Below are positions 1 to 7,960 of a stretch of DNA of 64,000 bases, in pieces (position 1 is the first letter of the stretch; every line of letters starts with the position of its first letter). A program made the position numbers and the translations under genes. The notes under the pieces are model-generated. The model did no database searches. It saw nothing but the letters and a program-made list of their open reading frames with translations, and was not told the origin of the DNA. The stretch is taken from assembly GCF_036116635.1 (NCBI RefSeq), contig NZ_CP107995.1:1178001-1242000 (forward strand). Reading direction: 5' to 3'. Source of the stretch: Amycolatopsis sp. NBC_00345 (lineage in GTDB: Bacteria; Actinomycetota; Actinomycetes; Mycobacteriales; Pseudonocardiaceae).

Positions 1-169
1 TCGGGTCGGAGAAGACGGCGCTGCCCTCTTCGAAGCGGGTGACGAGCCAGCCGTCCTGGCCGTTGGGGAACCGGACCCGGGTCACGGGCTGGTCCTCCCG
101 CAGCCGGTCGTACTCGGCGGGCGGGTCGAACAGGGTGGTGCGCGTGGTGGGCATCGCGGGCAGGGTCAC
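1..169 (-). CDS. Cytochrome P450, N-terminal fragment (cut by window edge)
   Basis: Only the first 56 codons are in the window. The GTG at 169 overlaps the stop of the upstream gene in a GTGA junction, which fixes the start. The peptide carries the opening typical of actinobacterial P450s: a FDPP motif, then EYDRLR, PVTRVRFPNGQDGWLVTR and AVFSDP. The haem-binding Cys and the I-helix lie beyond the left edge, so substrate class cannot be judged. It is the last visible gene of a ferredoxin-dehydrogenase-CMD-P450 operon; the ferredoxin is its likely electron donor (inference). P450 identity is based on the N-terminal pattern only. Confidence 0.75.
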   Translation of the reverse strand, partial: MTLPAMPTTRTTLFDPPAEYDRLREDQPVTRVRFPNGQDGWLVTRFEEGSAVFSDP

Positions 170-543
170 TGCGGGTCCTCCGGTTCCGCCGCGGCGAGCG
201 CGGCTTCGACTCCCTGGTGCAGCTGGGTTCCGTTGCCCCAGCCGACGTAGTAGTGCAGGTGCAGCACGGCTTCGCGCAGCTGCTCGGCGGTCAGCTCGTC
301 GTTCGCGAGCGCGCCACGGACCTGGATCTCGATCAGGTCCGCGCGGCCGAGTGCCGCGGTGGCGCCGAGCACGAGCAGGCGACGGTCGCGAATGGACAGA
401 CCGGGGCGCGCCCAGATCTCGCCGAAGAGATGGTCGACGGTGTCGGCCAGCATCGGCGACTCGATGGCGGGCATCGACTGGCTGAAGCCGGGACCGTAGA
501 CGGCGTCCATGATTTCCAGGCCGCGGCGGCGGTTGCCGGTCAT
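166..543 (-). CDS. Carboxymuconolactone decarboxylase (CMD)-family protein
   Basis: A 125-residue all-helical protein of the CMD/AhpD fold. The helix pattern RDRRLLVLGATAALGR and the segment LREAVLHLHYYVGWGNG, with its conserved His, match the gamma-carboxymuconolactone decarboxylase type. The AhpD CxxC redox pair is absent, so a peroxidase role is unlikely. The ATG start at 543 overlaps the upstream stop (ATGA) and the stop overlaps the P450 start, so the four genes are translationally coupled. Substrate is unknown. In P450 operons such proteins may act on a ring-opened or lactone intermediate, but this is inference. Confidence 0.8.
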   Translation of the reverse strand: MTGNRRRGLEIMDAVYGPGFSQSMPAIESPMLADTVDHLFGEIWARPGLSIRDRRLLVLGATAALGRADLIEIQVRGALANDELTAEQLREAVLHLHYYVGWGNGTQLHQGVEAALAAAEPEDPQ

Positions 544-1385
544 GATCCCTCCGGATAGGCGAGGGTGCGCGGCCCGGCTTCGCGGGCCAGGTCGACGAGC
601 GGCACGGACAGGCCCAGCTCGCCCGCCAGCTCCTGCGCGGCGGCGAGGTCCTTGTCCAGCAGCACTTCCACCTGCGGCACGACCGGCCGGTTCACGGGGT
701 GCTCGGCGATCTGGTCGCGCAGCCAGGACAGCAGCGTGGCGCCCGCCGGGTCGGCCGTCTCGATCACCTCGACCAGCGTGGCCGGGTCGACGCCGGCGGC
801 CCTGGCGAGCGTGACGGCCTCGTGCACCACGGTCCAGCTGCCGTAGGTGATCACGTTGCGGGCGATCTTCGTGGCCATGCCGGCCCCCGGCGGTCCACAG
901 TGGACGACGCGTTTCGCGAAGTCCGCCAGCACTGGGCGGGCGCGCTCGACCACGTCCGCGTCGCCGCCGAGGATGGCGACCATACCGTTCTCCGCCGCCC
1001 GGTCGCCGGGGGTGACGCCGCAGTCCAGCAGCGACACCCCGGCGGCGGCGCAGGCCGCGCCCAGTTCGTGCACGACGGGGACGGCGACCGTGGAGAGCAG
1101 CACCACGGTCAGGCCGGGGTGCGCGGCGGTGAGGATCCCGTTCTCCCCGGTCAGCACGGTGCGCGCCTGCGCGGCGTCGACCACGGCGACCAGGACCACG
1201 TCACTGGCCGCGGCGACCTCGGCCGGCGAGCCCAGCGGGGCGGGCACACCGGCGAGTCCCGCGGCGGCGTCCGGCCGGAGGTCGTGGACGGCCGGGGTGC
1301 GGCCGCTGCGGGCGAGGCTCACCGCGACCCCGCCGCCGATCATGCCGAGCCCGACGACCCCGGCGCGCGGCCCGGGGACGGTCAC
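540..1385 (-). CDS. NAD(P)-dependent dehydrogenase, 3-hydroxyisobutyrate dehydrogenase family
   Basis: A 281-residue member of the beta-hydroxyacid dehydrogenase superfamily. It opens with a Rossmann GLGMIGGG motif. A mid-protein segment (DCGVTPGDRAAENG) stands where the family has its substrate-binding DAPVSGG loop, and the catalytic Lys is in GMATKIARN. The frame is open upstream to about 1550, but the GTG at 1385 forms a GTGA overlap with the ferredoxin stop and is preferred. It probably oxidises a hydroxy-acid or alcohol intermediate in the P450 pathway; the substrate is not predictable from sequence. Confidence 0.85.
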   Translation of the reverse strand: MTVPGPRAGVVGLGMIGGGVAVSLARSGRTPAVHDLRPDAAAGLAGVPAPLGSPAEVAAASDVVLVAVVDAAQARTVLTGENGILTAAHPGLTVVLLSTVAVPVVHELGAACAAAGVSLLDCGVTPGDRAAENGMVAILGGDADVVERARPVLADFAKRVVHCGPPGAGMATKIARNVITYGSWTVVHEAVTLARAAGVDPATLVEVIETADPAGATLLSWLRDQIAEHPVNRPVVPQVEVLLDKDLAAAQELAGELGLSVPLVDLAREAGPRTLAYPEGS

Positions 1386-1576
1386 GCTCGCACCTCGATC
1401 GCCAGCGCCGGGCAGATCTCGGCCGCGTCCCGGGTGGCCTGGTGGAACTCGGCGGGCGGGTTTTCCTGGAGCAGGACGACGATGCCGTCGTCCTCGCGCT
1501 GGTCGAACACCTCCGGCGCGGCCAGGACGCACTGACCGGCGCCGCAGCACCGGGATTCGTCGACGGTGACGTGCAT
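1382..1576 (-). CDS. Ferredoxin, P450-redox-partner type
   Basis: A 64-residue acidic ferredoxin. The Cys pattern is CCGAGQC near the N-terminus and a CP near the C-terminus, as in the small actinobacterial ferredoxins (3Fe-4S or 4Fe-4S) encoded beside P450s. I prefer the ATG at 1576, which has a GAGGGAGA ribosome site about 7 bases upstream; the in-frame GTG at 1582 abuts that site and is less likely. It is the first gene of the operon, directly downstream of the palindrome at 1602-1626. Role: passing electrons to the P450 encoded three genes later (inference from context). Confidence 0.85.
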   Translation of the reverse strand: MHVTVDESRCCGAGQCVLAAPEVFDQREDDGIVVLLQENPPAEFHQATRDAAEICPALAIEVRA

Positions 1577-1601
1577 GGGCACTCTCCCTCGGGGGTGCGG
1601 A

Positions 1602-1626
1602 GTTAACCTAACTAAGTTCAGTTAAC
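1602..1626. promoter_or_regulatory. 25-bp palindromic operator candidate
   Basis: Outer arms GTTAAC and GTTAAC enclose an inner AACT-A-AGTT palindrome; only the central base and two 2-base spacers break the symmetry. It is the most AT-rich spot nearby, lies 26 bases before the ferredoxin start, and is separated from the tetR stop by less than 100 bases. A TetR dimer site is the likely reading, with the upstream TetR as candidate ligand-responsive repressor. Confidence 0.65.
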
Positions 1627-1710
1627 GCCGCGAGAGGGCACTTCGCCAAGCATTCACGGGAAATGGAGTGCTGTGTTCCAGGCCACAGCGATCCGGAAAG
1701 CAGGCCCGGG

Positions 1711-2397
1711 TCAGGCGTCGTCGACGATGGTGGTCGCCAGCAGCCGCTCGACGTCGGTCTCGGCCGGGCAGCTGGGCTCGTCGACGGGCTCGCGGGCCAC
1801 CAGCGCGTCGACGAGTCCGGCGGCCATGCCCTCCAGCATCTGCGGGGCGGCCGGGACGAAGAAGCTCAGCTGCAGCGAGACCAGCCCGTGCAGGCCGGAC
1901 CACAGGGTGTGCGCCGCCTGCCGGGGCGGGAGCGACAGGGAGAAGCCCGCTTCGAAGCAGCGGGAGACGGCCGCGCGCAGGCGGCTCGACACGGCGCGGG
2001 CCGGGTGCCGCCCGGCGCGTTCCAGCTCCAGCTCGGGCTGGCGGACCTCGTACATCAGCCGGTAGTGCCCGGGGCTCTCCACGGCGAACCGGCAGTAGGC
2101 GTGCACCTGAGCGAGCAGCCGCCCCCGGGCGTCCCCTGCGGCCACGGACTCGTCGGCGACGCGCATCTGGTGGGCGAGCTGCTCGTACTTGTCGGCCAGC
2201 GCCGCCCACACGAGCTCGGTCTTGTCGGCGAAGTGCAGGTAGATGCTGGGCGCCGCGACCCCGACCTCCTTCGCGACCGCGCGCATGGTCAGTTTCTCGT
2301 GACTGCCCCACTCGTCCAGCAGCCGGTTGACCGCCGCGAGCACGTCGGCCCGCAACTGCTCGCCCTGCCCACGCCGGCTCCTCGGCCGATCTGCCAC
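1711..2397 (-). CDS. TetR/AcrR-family transcriptional regulator
   Basis: A 228-residue repressor. The N-terminal HTH spans roughly residues 15-60, with the signature MRAVAKEVGVAAPSIYLHFADKTEL. The C-terminal ligand domain resembles the TetR_C type that follows LMYEVRQPE. The chosen GTG at 2397 has GGAGG 7-8 bases upstream; the frame stays open to 2436. It lies just upstream of, and on the same strand as, the ferredoxin-P450 operon, whose promoter carries a long palindrome, so it is the probable repressor of that operon. The inducing ligand is unknown. Confidence 0.88.
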   Translation of the reverse strand: MADRPRSRRGQGEQLRADVLAAVNRLLDEWGSHEKLTMRAVAKEVGVAAPSIYLHFADKTELVWAALADKYEQLAHQMRVADESVAAGDARGRLLAQVHAYCRFAVESPGHYRLMYEVRQPELELERAGRHPARAVSSRLRAAVSRCFEAGFSLSLPPRQAAHTLWSGLHGLVSLQLSFFVPAAPQMLEGMAAGLVDALVAREPVDEPSCPAETDVERLLATTIVDDA

Positions 2398-2475
2398 GCG
2401 CCCACCTCCGGCCCCCAGGCTAACCGGACCGGGCACTCCCGGTCCGGTCAGCCGAGGCGTGGGACGAGCCGGGCG

Positions 2476-3477
2476 TCAGTGCCCGACGGCCGCGCGCACA
2501 GTCTCCTTCAACGAGCCCAGCGTGGCGATCACGGCGGTCGGCTCGTAACCGCAGTGGGCCATGCAGTTGTCGCAGCGAGGATCCTTGCCGCGGCCGAACT
2601 TGTCCCAGTCGGTTTCCTCGATCAGTTCCTTGTAGGTCTTCGCGTAGCCGTCGTCGAGCAGGTAACACGGGCGCTGCCAGCCGAGCAGCGAGTACGACGG
2701 GATGCCCCACGGCGTGCACTCCAGCTCCCGCTTGCCCTCGAGGAAGTCGAGGAACACGGGGGAGTGGTTGAGGCGCCAGCGTTTCCGGTTGCCGCCGCCG
2801 AACGCCTTGGCGAACAGCTCCCGCGTGGCCTGCACGCCGAGCCAGTGGTCCTGGTCCGGCGCCTTCTCGTAGGCGTAGGCGGGGGAGATCTGCATGTTGT
2901 CGACGCCCAGCTCGTTCAGGTAATCGAGCACGCCGACCACGTCCTCGGCGGAGTCGCCGTCGAAGAACGTCGTGTTCGTCATCACCCGGAACCCCTTCTC
3001 CTTGGCCAGCTTGATCGCGTCGACCGCGGCCTGGAAGCCGCCCGCCTTGCGCACCGACTCGTCGTGGCGCTTTTCCAGGCCGTCGATGTGCACCATCCAC
3101 GCGAAGTTGTGGTGTGGCTTGAACTTGTGGATGTGCTTGGGCAGCAGCAGGGCGTTGGTGCAGAGGAAGACGATCTTGCGGCGGTCCAGCAGCTGCTGCA
3201 CGATCTCGTCGATCTTCGGGTGCATCAGCGGCTCACCGCCCGCGATCGACACCATCGGCGCGCCGCTCTCCTCGATGGCGCCGACCGCCTGCTCCACCGG
3301 CATCCGCTGTTTGAGCAGCGTGTGCGGCTGCTCGATCTTGCCGCAGCCCGCGCACTTGAGGTTGCAGGCGAACAGCGGCTCCAGCTCGACCAGCAGCGGG
3401 AACTTCTCCTTCCGCAGGACCTTCTGCTTCATCAGGTAGCCGCCCAGCCGGACGGACTGACGCAACGGCATGGCCAT
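2476..3477 (-). CDS. hpnH: Adenosyl-hopene transferase HpnH (radical SAM)
   Basis: A 333-residue radical SAM enzyme. The CxxxCxxC cluster is C38, C42, C45 (ACNLKCAGC), followed by the GGEP motif that binds SAM. A conserved Cys-rich tail CDNCMAHCGYEP is typical of HpnH. The family attaches a 5-deoxyadenosyl radical to diploptene, giving adenosylhopane, the first step of side-chain extension. It is the last gene of the hopanoid operon: its ATG (3477) starts one base after the stop of the nucleosidase-IspH gene, and the ribosome site GGGAGG lies inside that gene's end. Assignment is firm. Confidence 0.95.
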   Translation of the reverse strand: MAMPLRQSVRLGGYLMKQKVLRKEKFPLLVELEPLFACNLKCAGCGKIEQPHTLLKQRMPVEQAVGAIEESGAPMVSIAGGEPLMHPKIDEIVQQLLDRRKIVFLCTNALLLPKHIHKFKPHHNFAWMVHIDGLEKRHDESVRKAGGFQAAVDAIKLAKEKGFRVMTNTTFFDGDSAEDVVGVLDYLNELGVDNMQISPAYAYEKAPDQDHWLGVQATRELFAKAFGGGNRKRWRLNHSPVFLDFLEGKRELECTPWGIPSYSLLGWQRPCYLLDDGYAKTYKELIEETDWDKFGRGKDPRCDNCMAHCGYEPTAVIATLGSLKETVRAAVGH

Positions 3478-3480
3478 CGC

Positions 3481-4947
3481 TCAGAGCACCTCCCGAGGTA
3501 GAGTGAAAGTGATTGACTCCTCCGTCAGCCGGCGTTCGGCGACGGTCACCGGCCCCAGCCCGCCCAGTCCCGCCACGACCTCGTCCACGAGGTGCGGCGG
3601 GGCCGAAGCGCCCGCGGTGAGGCCGATCGTGCGGACGCCGGCGAGGCGGCGCAGGTCGAGGTCGGAGCTGCCGTCCAGGAGCACGGCCGGGGTGCCCTCG
3701 CGCTCGGCCACCTCCACCAGGCGGCGTGAGTTCGACGAGGTGCCGGAGCCCACCACCAGCACCAGGTCCGCCTCACGGGCGATCGCGCGCAGCGCCTGCT
3801 GCCGATTGGTGGTGGCGTAACAGATGTCGTCCTTGCGGGGCGCGGAAAGCCTGGGGAACCGTTCGCGCAGCACGGCCGCGATCTCCTCGGCTTCGTCCAG
3901 CGCCAGCGTGGTCTGCATGGTGTAGGCGACGCGGGTGGAATCCCGTGCGGTGACGGTGCGCGCGGCCGCGACGTCGCCGACGACCACGACGTCCTCGGGT
4001 GCCTCCCCGACGGTGCCTTCGACTTCCTCGTGCTCGGCGTGCCCGATGAGAAAGACGGTGTCGCCGCGCCCGCTGTAACGGCGGACTTCGTTGTGCACCT
4101 TGGTCACCAGCGGGCAGGTCGCGTCGATCACCGTGAGCCCGCGGCCGGTGGCGTCACGGCGCACCGCGGGCGTCACGCCGTGCGCGGCGAGCACCAGCGT
4201 CGCGCCTTCGGGCACCTCGGCCACCTCGTCGACGAACACCGCCCCACGCTCCTGGAGCCGCCGCACCACGTGGGTGTTGTGGACGATCTGACGCCGCACG
4301 TACACGGGCGCGCCGTGGCGGTCGAGCGCGCGCTCGACGATGTCGATCGCCCGCTCCACCCCGGCGCAGAACGAACGCGGGCCGGCCAGCAGCACGTGGC
4401 GCTCTCCGGTGGCCGCGGCCCACGCGGTGAGCGCCGGGACCGCCGCGCGCAGGCTGCGCAGCCCGGCCAGGCCGTGCCCGAGCGTGCCGGGCCGCAGCAG
4501 GGGCGCGCCCGCGGTGTCCACGATGGACCGGACGACGGCGAACGGCTGACCCGCCGCCGCCAGCCGATGTGACTCCATGTCGACCGCGAGTGCCCCGGTT
4601 CCGGCCAGCTCCGCGCGTTCCCGCTCGGTGACGACGTGGTCGCTGCCCAGCACAGGTCCGATATGGACGGTCAGGCCGAGCCGTCGCAGTGCGCCGGCCA
4701 GCAGGGGAGCGGACGGCACGGGCACGGCCCCGTCCGGGCCGCGGACCTCGTCGGCCACCACGAGGTCGCCGGGCCGCACGTGCGGGACGAGCCCGCCGCC
4801 GATCCCGGCGACGATCCGCGGACCGGCCGGGAGCCGTCGCGCGGTGGCCGCCGCCCGGCGCGGTCCGAGTCCAGTGTGGACAGTGGGCAGCTCACTCCGC
4901 GCCGCGCGCAGGGCGGCCTGCTCGATCCGCAGCGGCGCGCAGAGCAC
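3481..4947 (-). CDS. ispH: Fused HpnG-like nucleosidase and IspH (HMBPP reductase)
   Basis: One uninterrupted frame of about 488 residues carries two enzymes. Residues 1-180 are a nucleoside-phosphorylase-fold domain with GIGGGLVPHVRPGDL and the DMES active-site motif at 123-126. This fits HpnG, which removes adenine from adenosylhopane. Residues 182-488 are IspH, with its three iron-sulfur cysteines C194, C278 and C376 and histidines H223 and H303; it makes IPP/DMAPP. No stop or good ribosome site separates the halves. The start is uncertain: the GTG at 4947 lies just past the 4965-5010 hairpin and has only a weak AAGG; a TTG at 4956 is possible. The fusion joins precursor supply with tailoring in one polypeptide. 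Confidence 0.88.
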   Translation of the reverse strand: MLCAPLRIEQAALRAARSELPTVHTGLGPRRAAATARRLPAGPRIVAGIGGGLVPHVRPGDLVVADEVRGPDGAVPVPSAPLLAGALRRLGLTVHIGPVLGSDHVVTERERAELAGTGALAVDMESHRLAAAGQPFAVVRSIVDTAGAPLLRPGTLGHGLAGLRSLRAAVPALTAWAAATGERHVLLAGPRSFCAGVERAIDIVERALDRHGAPVYVRRQIVHNTHVVRRLQERGAVFVDEVAEVPEGATLVLAAHGVTPAVRRDATGRGLTVIDATCPLVTKVHNEVRRYSGRGDTVFLIGHAEHEEVEGTVGEAPEDVVVVGDVAAARTVTARDSTRVAYTMQTTLALDEAEEIAAVLRERFPRLSAPRKDDICYATTNRQQALRAIAREADLVLVVGSGTSSNSRRLVEVAEREGTPAVLLDGSSDLDLRRLAGVRTIGLTAGASAPPHLVDEVVAGLGGLGPVTVAERRLTEESITFTLPREVL

Positions 4948-4964
4948 CGCCTTCAACCCAAGAG

Positions 4965-5010
4965 CTCGTGAGTGTTTATGACGGTTAGAACCGTCATAAA
5001 CACTCACGAG
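4965..5010. terminator. Perfect 22-bp inverted repeat at the shc stop codon
   Basis: Arms of 22 bases (from CTCGTGAGTGTTTATG) are perfectly complementary around a 2-base centre. The right arm contains the shc stop codon (5004-5006), so the hairpin forms at the very end of shc and just before the nucleosidase-IspH start. It lacks a U-tract. A diverged copy lies at 29475-29520. It could act as an attenuator or mRNA-stability element inside the hopanoid operon. Confidence 0.75.
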
Positions 5011-6923
5011 CCGTTCCGCACGTACCGGCCGAGCGCGGACAGCGGGAACACCACGCGGTAGAGGTGGTAGGACAGGTAGAAGTCGCCGGGGAAGCCGGTC
5101 CCGGTATGCTGCTCCTCGTCCCAGCCGCCGTCCGGGCGCTGCCGTTCGACCAGCCAGTGCACGCCGCGCGCCGTCGCCTCGGCGTCCCGTTCGCCCGCCG
5201 CGAGCAGGGCCAGCAGCGCCCACGCGGTCTGCGACGGCGTCGACTCGCCCCGCCCGGCCCACGCGGGGTCCCGGTAGGAGCGCAGGTCCTCGCCCCAGCC
5301 GCCGTCGGTGTTCTGGTGCTCGGCCAGCCAGGTCACGGCGCGGCGGATCCTCGGGTCGGAGCCGGGCAGCCCGGCGGCGACCAGCGCGGGCACGGCGGCG
5401 CCGGTGCCGTACACGTAGTTGGCGCCCCAGCGGCCGAACCACGAGCCGTCGGGCTCCTGGTGCTCCAGCAGCCACCGCACGCCGCGGCGGCACTCGCGGG
5501 TGCCGGTTTTCCCTTCGGCCGCCAGCATTTCGACGACGTGCGCGGTGACGTCCGCGGACGGCGGGTCGATCACCGCGCCGAAGTCGCAGAACGGCAGCTT
5601 CGTCGCGAGCACCTGGGTGTTGTCGGCGTCGAACGCGCCCCAGCCGCCGTCGCGGGACACCATGCCCTCCAGCCACTCGACGCTGCGGTCGATCGCGCCG
5701 CGCAGCCGCAGGTGGTCCGGCTTGCCCAGGCGCCGCAGCGCGAGCACGACCTCGGCGGTGTCGTCGGTGTCCGGGTAACCGTCGTTGGCGAACTCGAAGG
5801 CGAACCCGCCCGGCTTGACCGACGGGCGGCGCACCGTCCAGTCGCCGGGCACCCGGATCTCCTCGCCCAGCAGCCATTCCCCGGCCCTGACCAGTGACTC
5901 GTCACCGGGGGAGACGCCCGCGTCGAGCAGCGCGGTCATGGCCAGCGCGGTGTCCCACACCGGGGACTGGCACGCCTCCAGGCGCCGGACGCGGCCCTGT
6001 TCGGTCTCCTCGTGGATGGTGAACCCGTCGAGCCCTTCGAGCCCGGCCTTGAGCGCCGGGTGGTCCAGCGGGTAGCCGAGCAGGTGCAGCGCGAGGATCG
6101 AGTACACCCACGGCGGCTGGATGCCGCCCCACGACCCGTCGGCCTCCTGCCGCGCCAGGATCCACTCCGCGGCCTGGCGCAGCGCGACCTTGCGCACCGG
6201 GTTGAACGGCAGCTTGGCGTAGGCGTGCAGCGCGGTGTCGAGGTTCTGGAACACCCCGTCCCACGTCCACGGCGGCGCGGCCTTCCGCGGCCGCTTGCCG
6301 GCCCGCAGCTCGTCCACGCCGAACGGCAGCTTCCGCACCGGCTTCAGCGTCGCGACCACAGTGAGCGGCACGATCGTCTGCCGGGCCCAGCAGGCGAAGT
6401 CGTAGACGTTGAGCGGGAACCACGACGGCAGGAAGATCAGCTCCGGCGGCAGGTTCGGCAGCTCGTCCCACGACCACAGGCCGAACAGCGCCAGCCAGAT
6501 CCGGGTGAACACGCGCGTGCCTTCGAGACCCCCGTTGCTCCGGACGAACTCCGCCGCGGGCACCAGCCACGGCGCGTCGGCCGGGTCGCCCGCCAGCCGC
6601 AGCGCCACCCACGCCTCGACCGTGGTCGACAGGTCGGCCGGGCCGCCGGGGAAGGTGGCCCAGGTGCCGTCGGCGCGCTGCTGCGAGCGGATCCAGCGCG
6701 CGGACTCTTCGGCCACGCGCGGGGTCAGGATGCCGAGGAAGTGGCGCAGCAGCAGGTCTTCCGCGTCCATCGTGACGTTCGTGGCCAGCTCGCCCTTCCA
6801 CCAGCCCGCGGCTTCCTGCTCCCCGCGCAGGAAGCCGATGCCCGCGGCCACGGCGTCCGCGGCGGACCGCTCCGGCTCGGGGGCGGAGTCCGAGGTGGAC
6901 GTGTCCTGGACGGTCTGGGTCAT
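5004..6923 (-). CDS. shc: Squalene-hopene cyclase
   Basis: A 639-residue class II triterpene cyclase that turns squalene into hopene/hopanol at the membrane. The acid motif DTDD is at about residues 385-388 (NDGYPDTDDTAEV), and several QW repeats are visible (QRADGTWATF, QEADGSWGG, QEPDGSWFG, QNTDGGWGE, QRPDGGWDE). Length matches the family. The ATG at 6923 overlaps the upstream stop as TGATG and has GGGAGG at a suitable distance; a GTG codon sits immediately before it. The N-terminal 30 residues are an acidic, poorly conserved tail. It is the core gene of the hopanoid operon. Confidence 0.97.
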   Translation of the reverse strand: MTQTVQDTSTSDSAPEPERSAADAVAAGIGFLRGEQEAAGWWKGELATNVTMDAEDLLLRHFLGILTPRVAEESARWIRSQQRADGTWATFPGGPADLSTTVEAWVALRLAGDPADAPWLVPAAEFVRSNGGLEGTRVFTRIWLALFGLWSWDELPNLPPELIFLPSWFPLNVYDFACWARQTIVPLTVVATLKPVRKLPFGVDELRAGKRPRKAAPPWTWDGVFQNLDTALHAYAKLPFNPVRKVALRQAAEWILARQEADGSWGGIQPPWVYSILALHLLGYPLDHPALKAGLEGLDGFTIHEETEQGRVRRLEACQSPVWDTALAMTALLDAGVSPGDESLVRAGEWLLGEEIRVPGDWTVRRPSVKPGGFAFEFANDGYPDTDDTAEVVLALRRLGKPDHLRLRGAIDRSVEWLEGMVSRDGGWGAFDADNTQVLATKLPFCDFGAVIDPPSADVTAHVVEMLAAEGKTGTRECRRGVRWLLEHQEPDGSWFGRWGANYVYGTGAAVPALVAAGLPGSDPRIRRAVTWLAEHQNTDGGWGEDLRSYRDPAWAGRGESTPSQTAWALLALLAAGERDAEATARGVHWLVERQRPDGGWDEEQHTGTGFPGDFYLSYHLYRVVFPLSALGRYVRNGS

Positions 6924-7960
6924 CACGCCTCCCGGCCGGCGATGAACCGGGCGATCTCGATCAGCTCCGCGCGCGGTTCGCTGGGTAGCTCGGCAATCGC
7001 GGCCTCGGCCGCGGCGACGCGGCGCCCGGCTTCGGCCGTGGCCCAGTCCCGTCCGCCCGCGGACTCGACGAGCCCGGCGATCCGCGCCAGCTCGGTCTCG
7101 TCGCCGGTCTCCGGCCCGGCCAGCCAGCCGGCCAGCTCACGCCCGACCGTCCCGCCGTGTCCGGTCGCGTACGTGATCGGCAGGGACTTCTTGCGCGCCC
7201 GCAGGTCCGAGAACACCGGCTTGCCGGTGACGGCCGGGTCGCCCCAGATGCCGAGTATGTCGTCCACCAGCTGGAAGGCGAGGCCGATCTCCTCGCCGTA
7301 CCGCGTCAGCGCCTCGACCACGGCGGCGGGCGCCCCGGCGAGCACGGCGCCGATGGCCGCGCTGCCGGACAGCAGCGCGCCGGTCTTGCCGCCCGCCATG
7401 GTCACGCACTCCGGCAGCGTGACGTCGTCGCGCTGTTCGAACGCGACGTCGAGGAACTGCCCGTGGATCAGCCGCCGGGTGGTCTGGGCGAGCAGCCGCC
7501 CGGCGGCTACCGCGTGCGGGGAACCGCTGTCCAGCACCACTTCCTGGGCCAGCGCGAGCATCGCGTCACCGGTCAGGATCGCGCTGGCCGCGCCGTGGAG
7601 CGACCACACCGTCGGCCGGTGGCGGCGCTCGGTGTCGCCGTCCATGAGGTCGTCGTGCACCAGCGAGAAGTTGTGCACCAGCTCCACGGCGACCGCGCCG
7701 GGCACCCCCGTCTCCGGGGACGCGCCGGCGGCCTGCGCGGACAGCACGGCGAGCGCGGGCCGGACGGCCTTGCCCCCGTTTCCCCGCACGGGCACGCCGT
7801 TCGCGTCGGTCCAGCCGAGGTGGTAGGCGCTGATCGCGCGGCTGTTCTCGTCCAGCCGCCCGACGGCCGCGCGCAGTGCGGGCGACACCGTGTCGCGGCA
7901 CCGGGCCAGTGAGCCCGGCGCCGCGGGCGCGGCGGTGGCGGGGCGCATGGTGGCGGTCAT
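6923..7960 (-). CDS. Polyprenyl diphosphate synthase (FPP/GGPP-synthase family)
   Basis: A 345-residue trans-isoprenyl diphosphate synthase. The first Asp-rich motif DDLMD is at residues 103-107 (HDDLMDGD) and the second is VDDILGIWGD near residue 240. The two-residue spacing of the first motif is the bacterial type. The operon setting implies it supplies FPP for HpnC/HpnD, although chain length (C15 or C20) cannot be fixed from sequence. The start overlaps the hpnE stop by ATGA, and the stop overlaps the shc start, so the three genes are coupled. Confidence 0.92.
   Translation of the reverse strand: MTATMRPATAAPAAPGSLARCRDTVSPALRAAVGRLDENSRAISAYHLGWTDANGVPVRGNGGKAVRPALAVLSAQAAGASPETGVPGAVAVELVHNFSLVHDDLMDGDTERRHRPTVWSLHGAASAILTGDAMLALAQEVVLDSGSPHAVAAGRLLAQTTRRLIHGQFLDVAFEQRDDVTLPECVTMAGGKTGALLSGSAAIGAVLAGAPAAVVEALTRYGEEIGLAFQLVDDILGIWGDPAVTGKPVFSDLRARKKSLPITYATGHGGTVGRELAGWLAGPETGDETELARIAGLVESAGGRDWATAEAGRRVAAAEAAIAELPSEPRAELIEIARFIAGREA

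Noticed and set aside
1663..3501. A 612-codon open frame on the plus strand opposite hpnH and tetR
   Set aside because: It is antisense to two well-supported genes; its protein is rich in His, Arg, Gln and Val with no motif, as expected from the reverse of GC-rich codons.
6012..7826. A 604-codon plus-strand frame opposite shc and the prenyl synthase
   Set aside because: Shadow of strongly conserved genes; low-complexity translation without a family.
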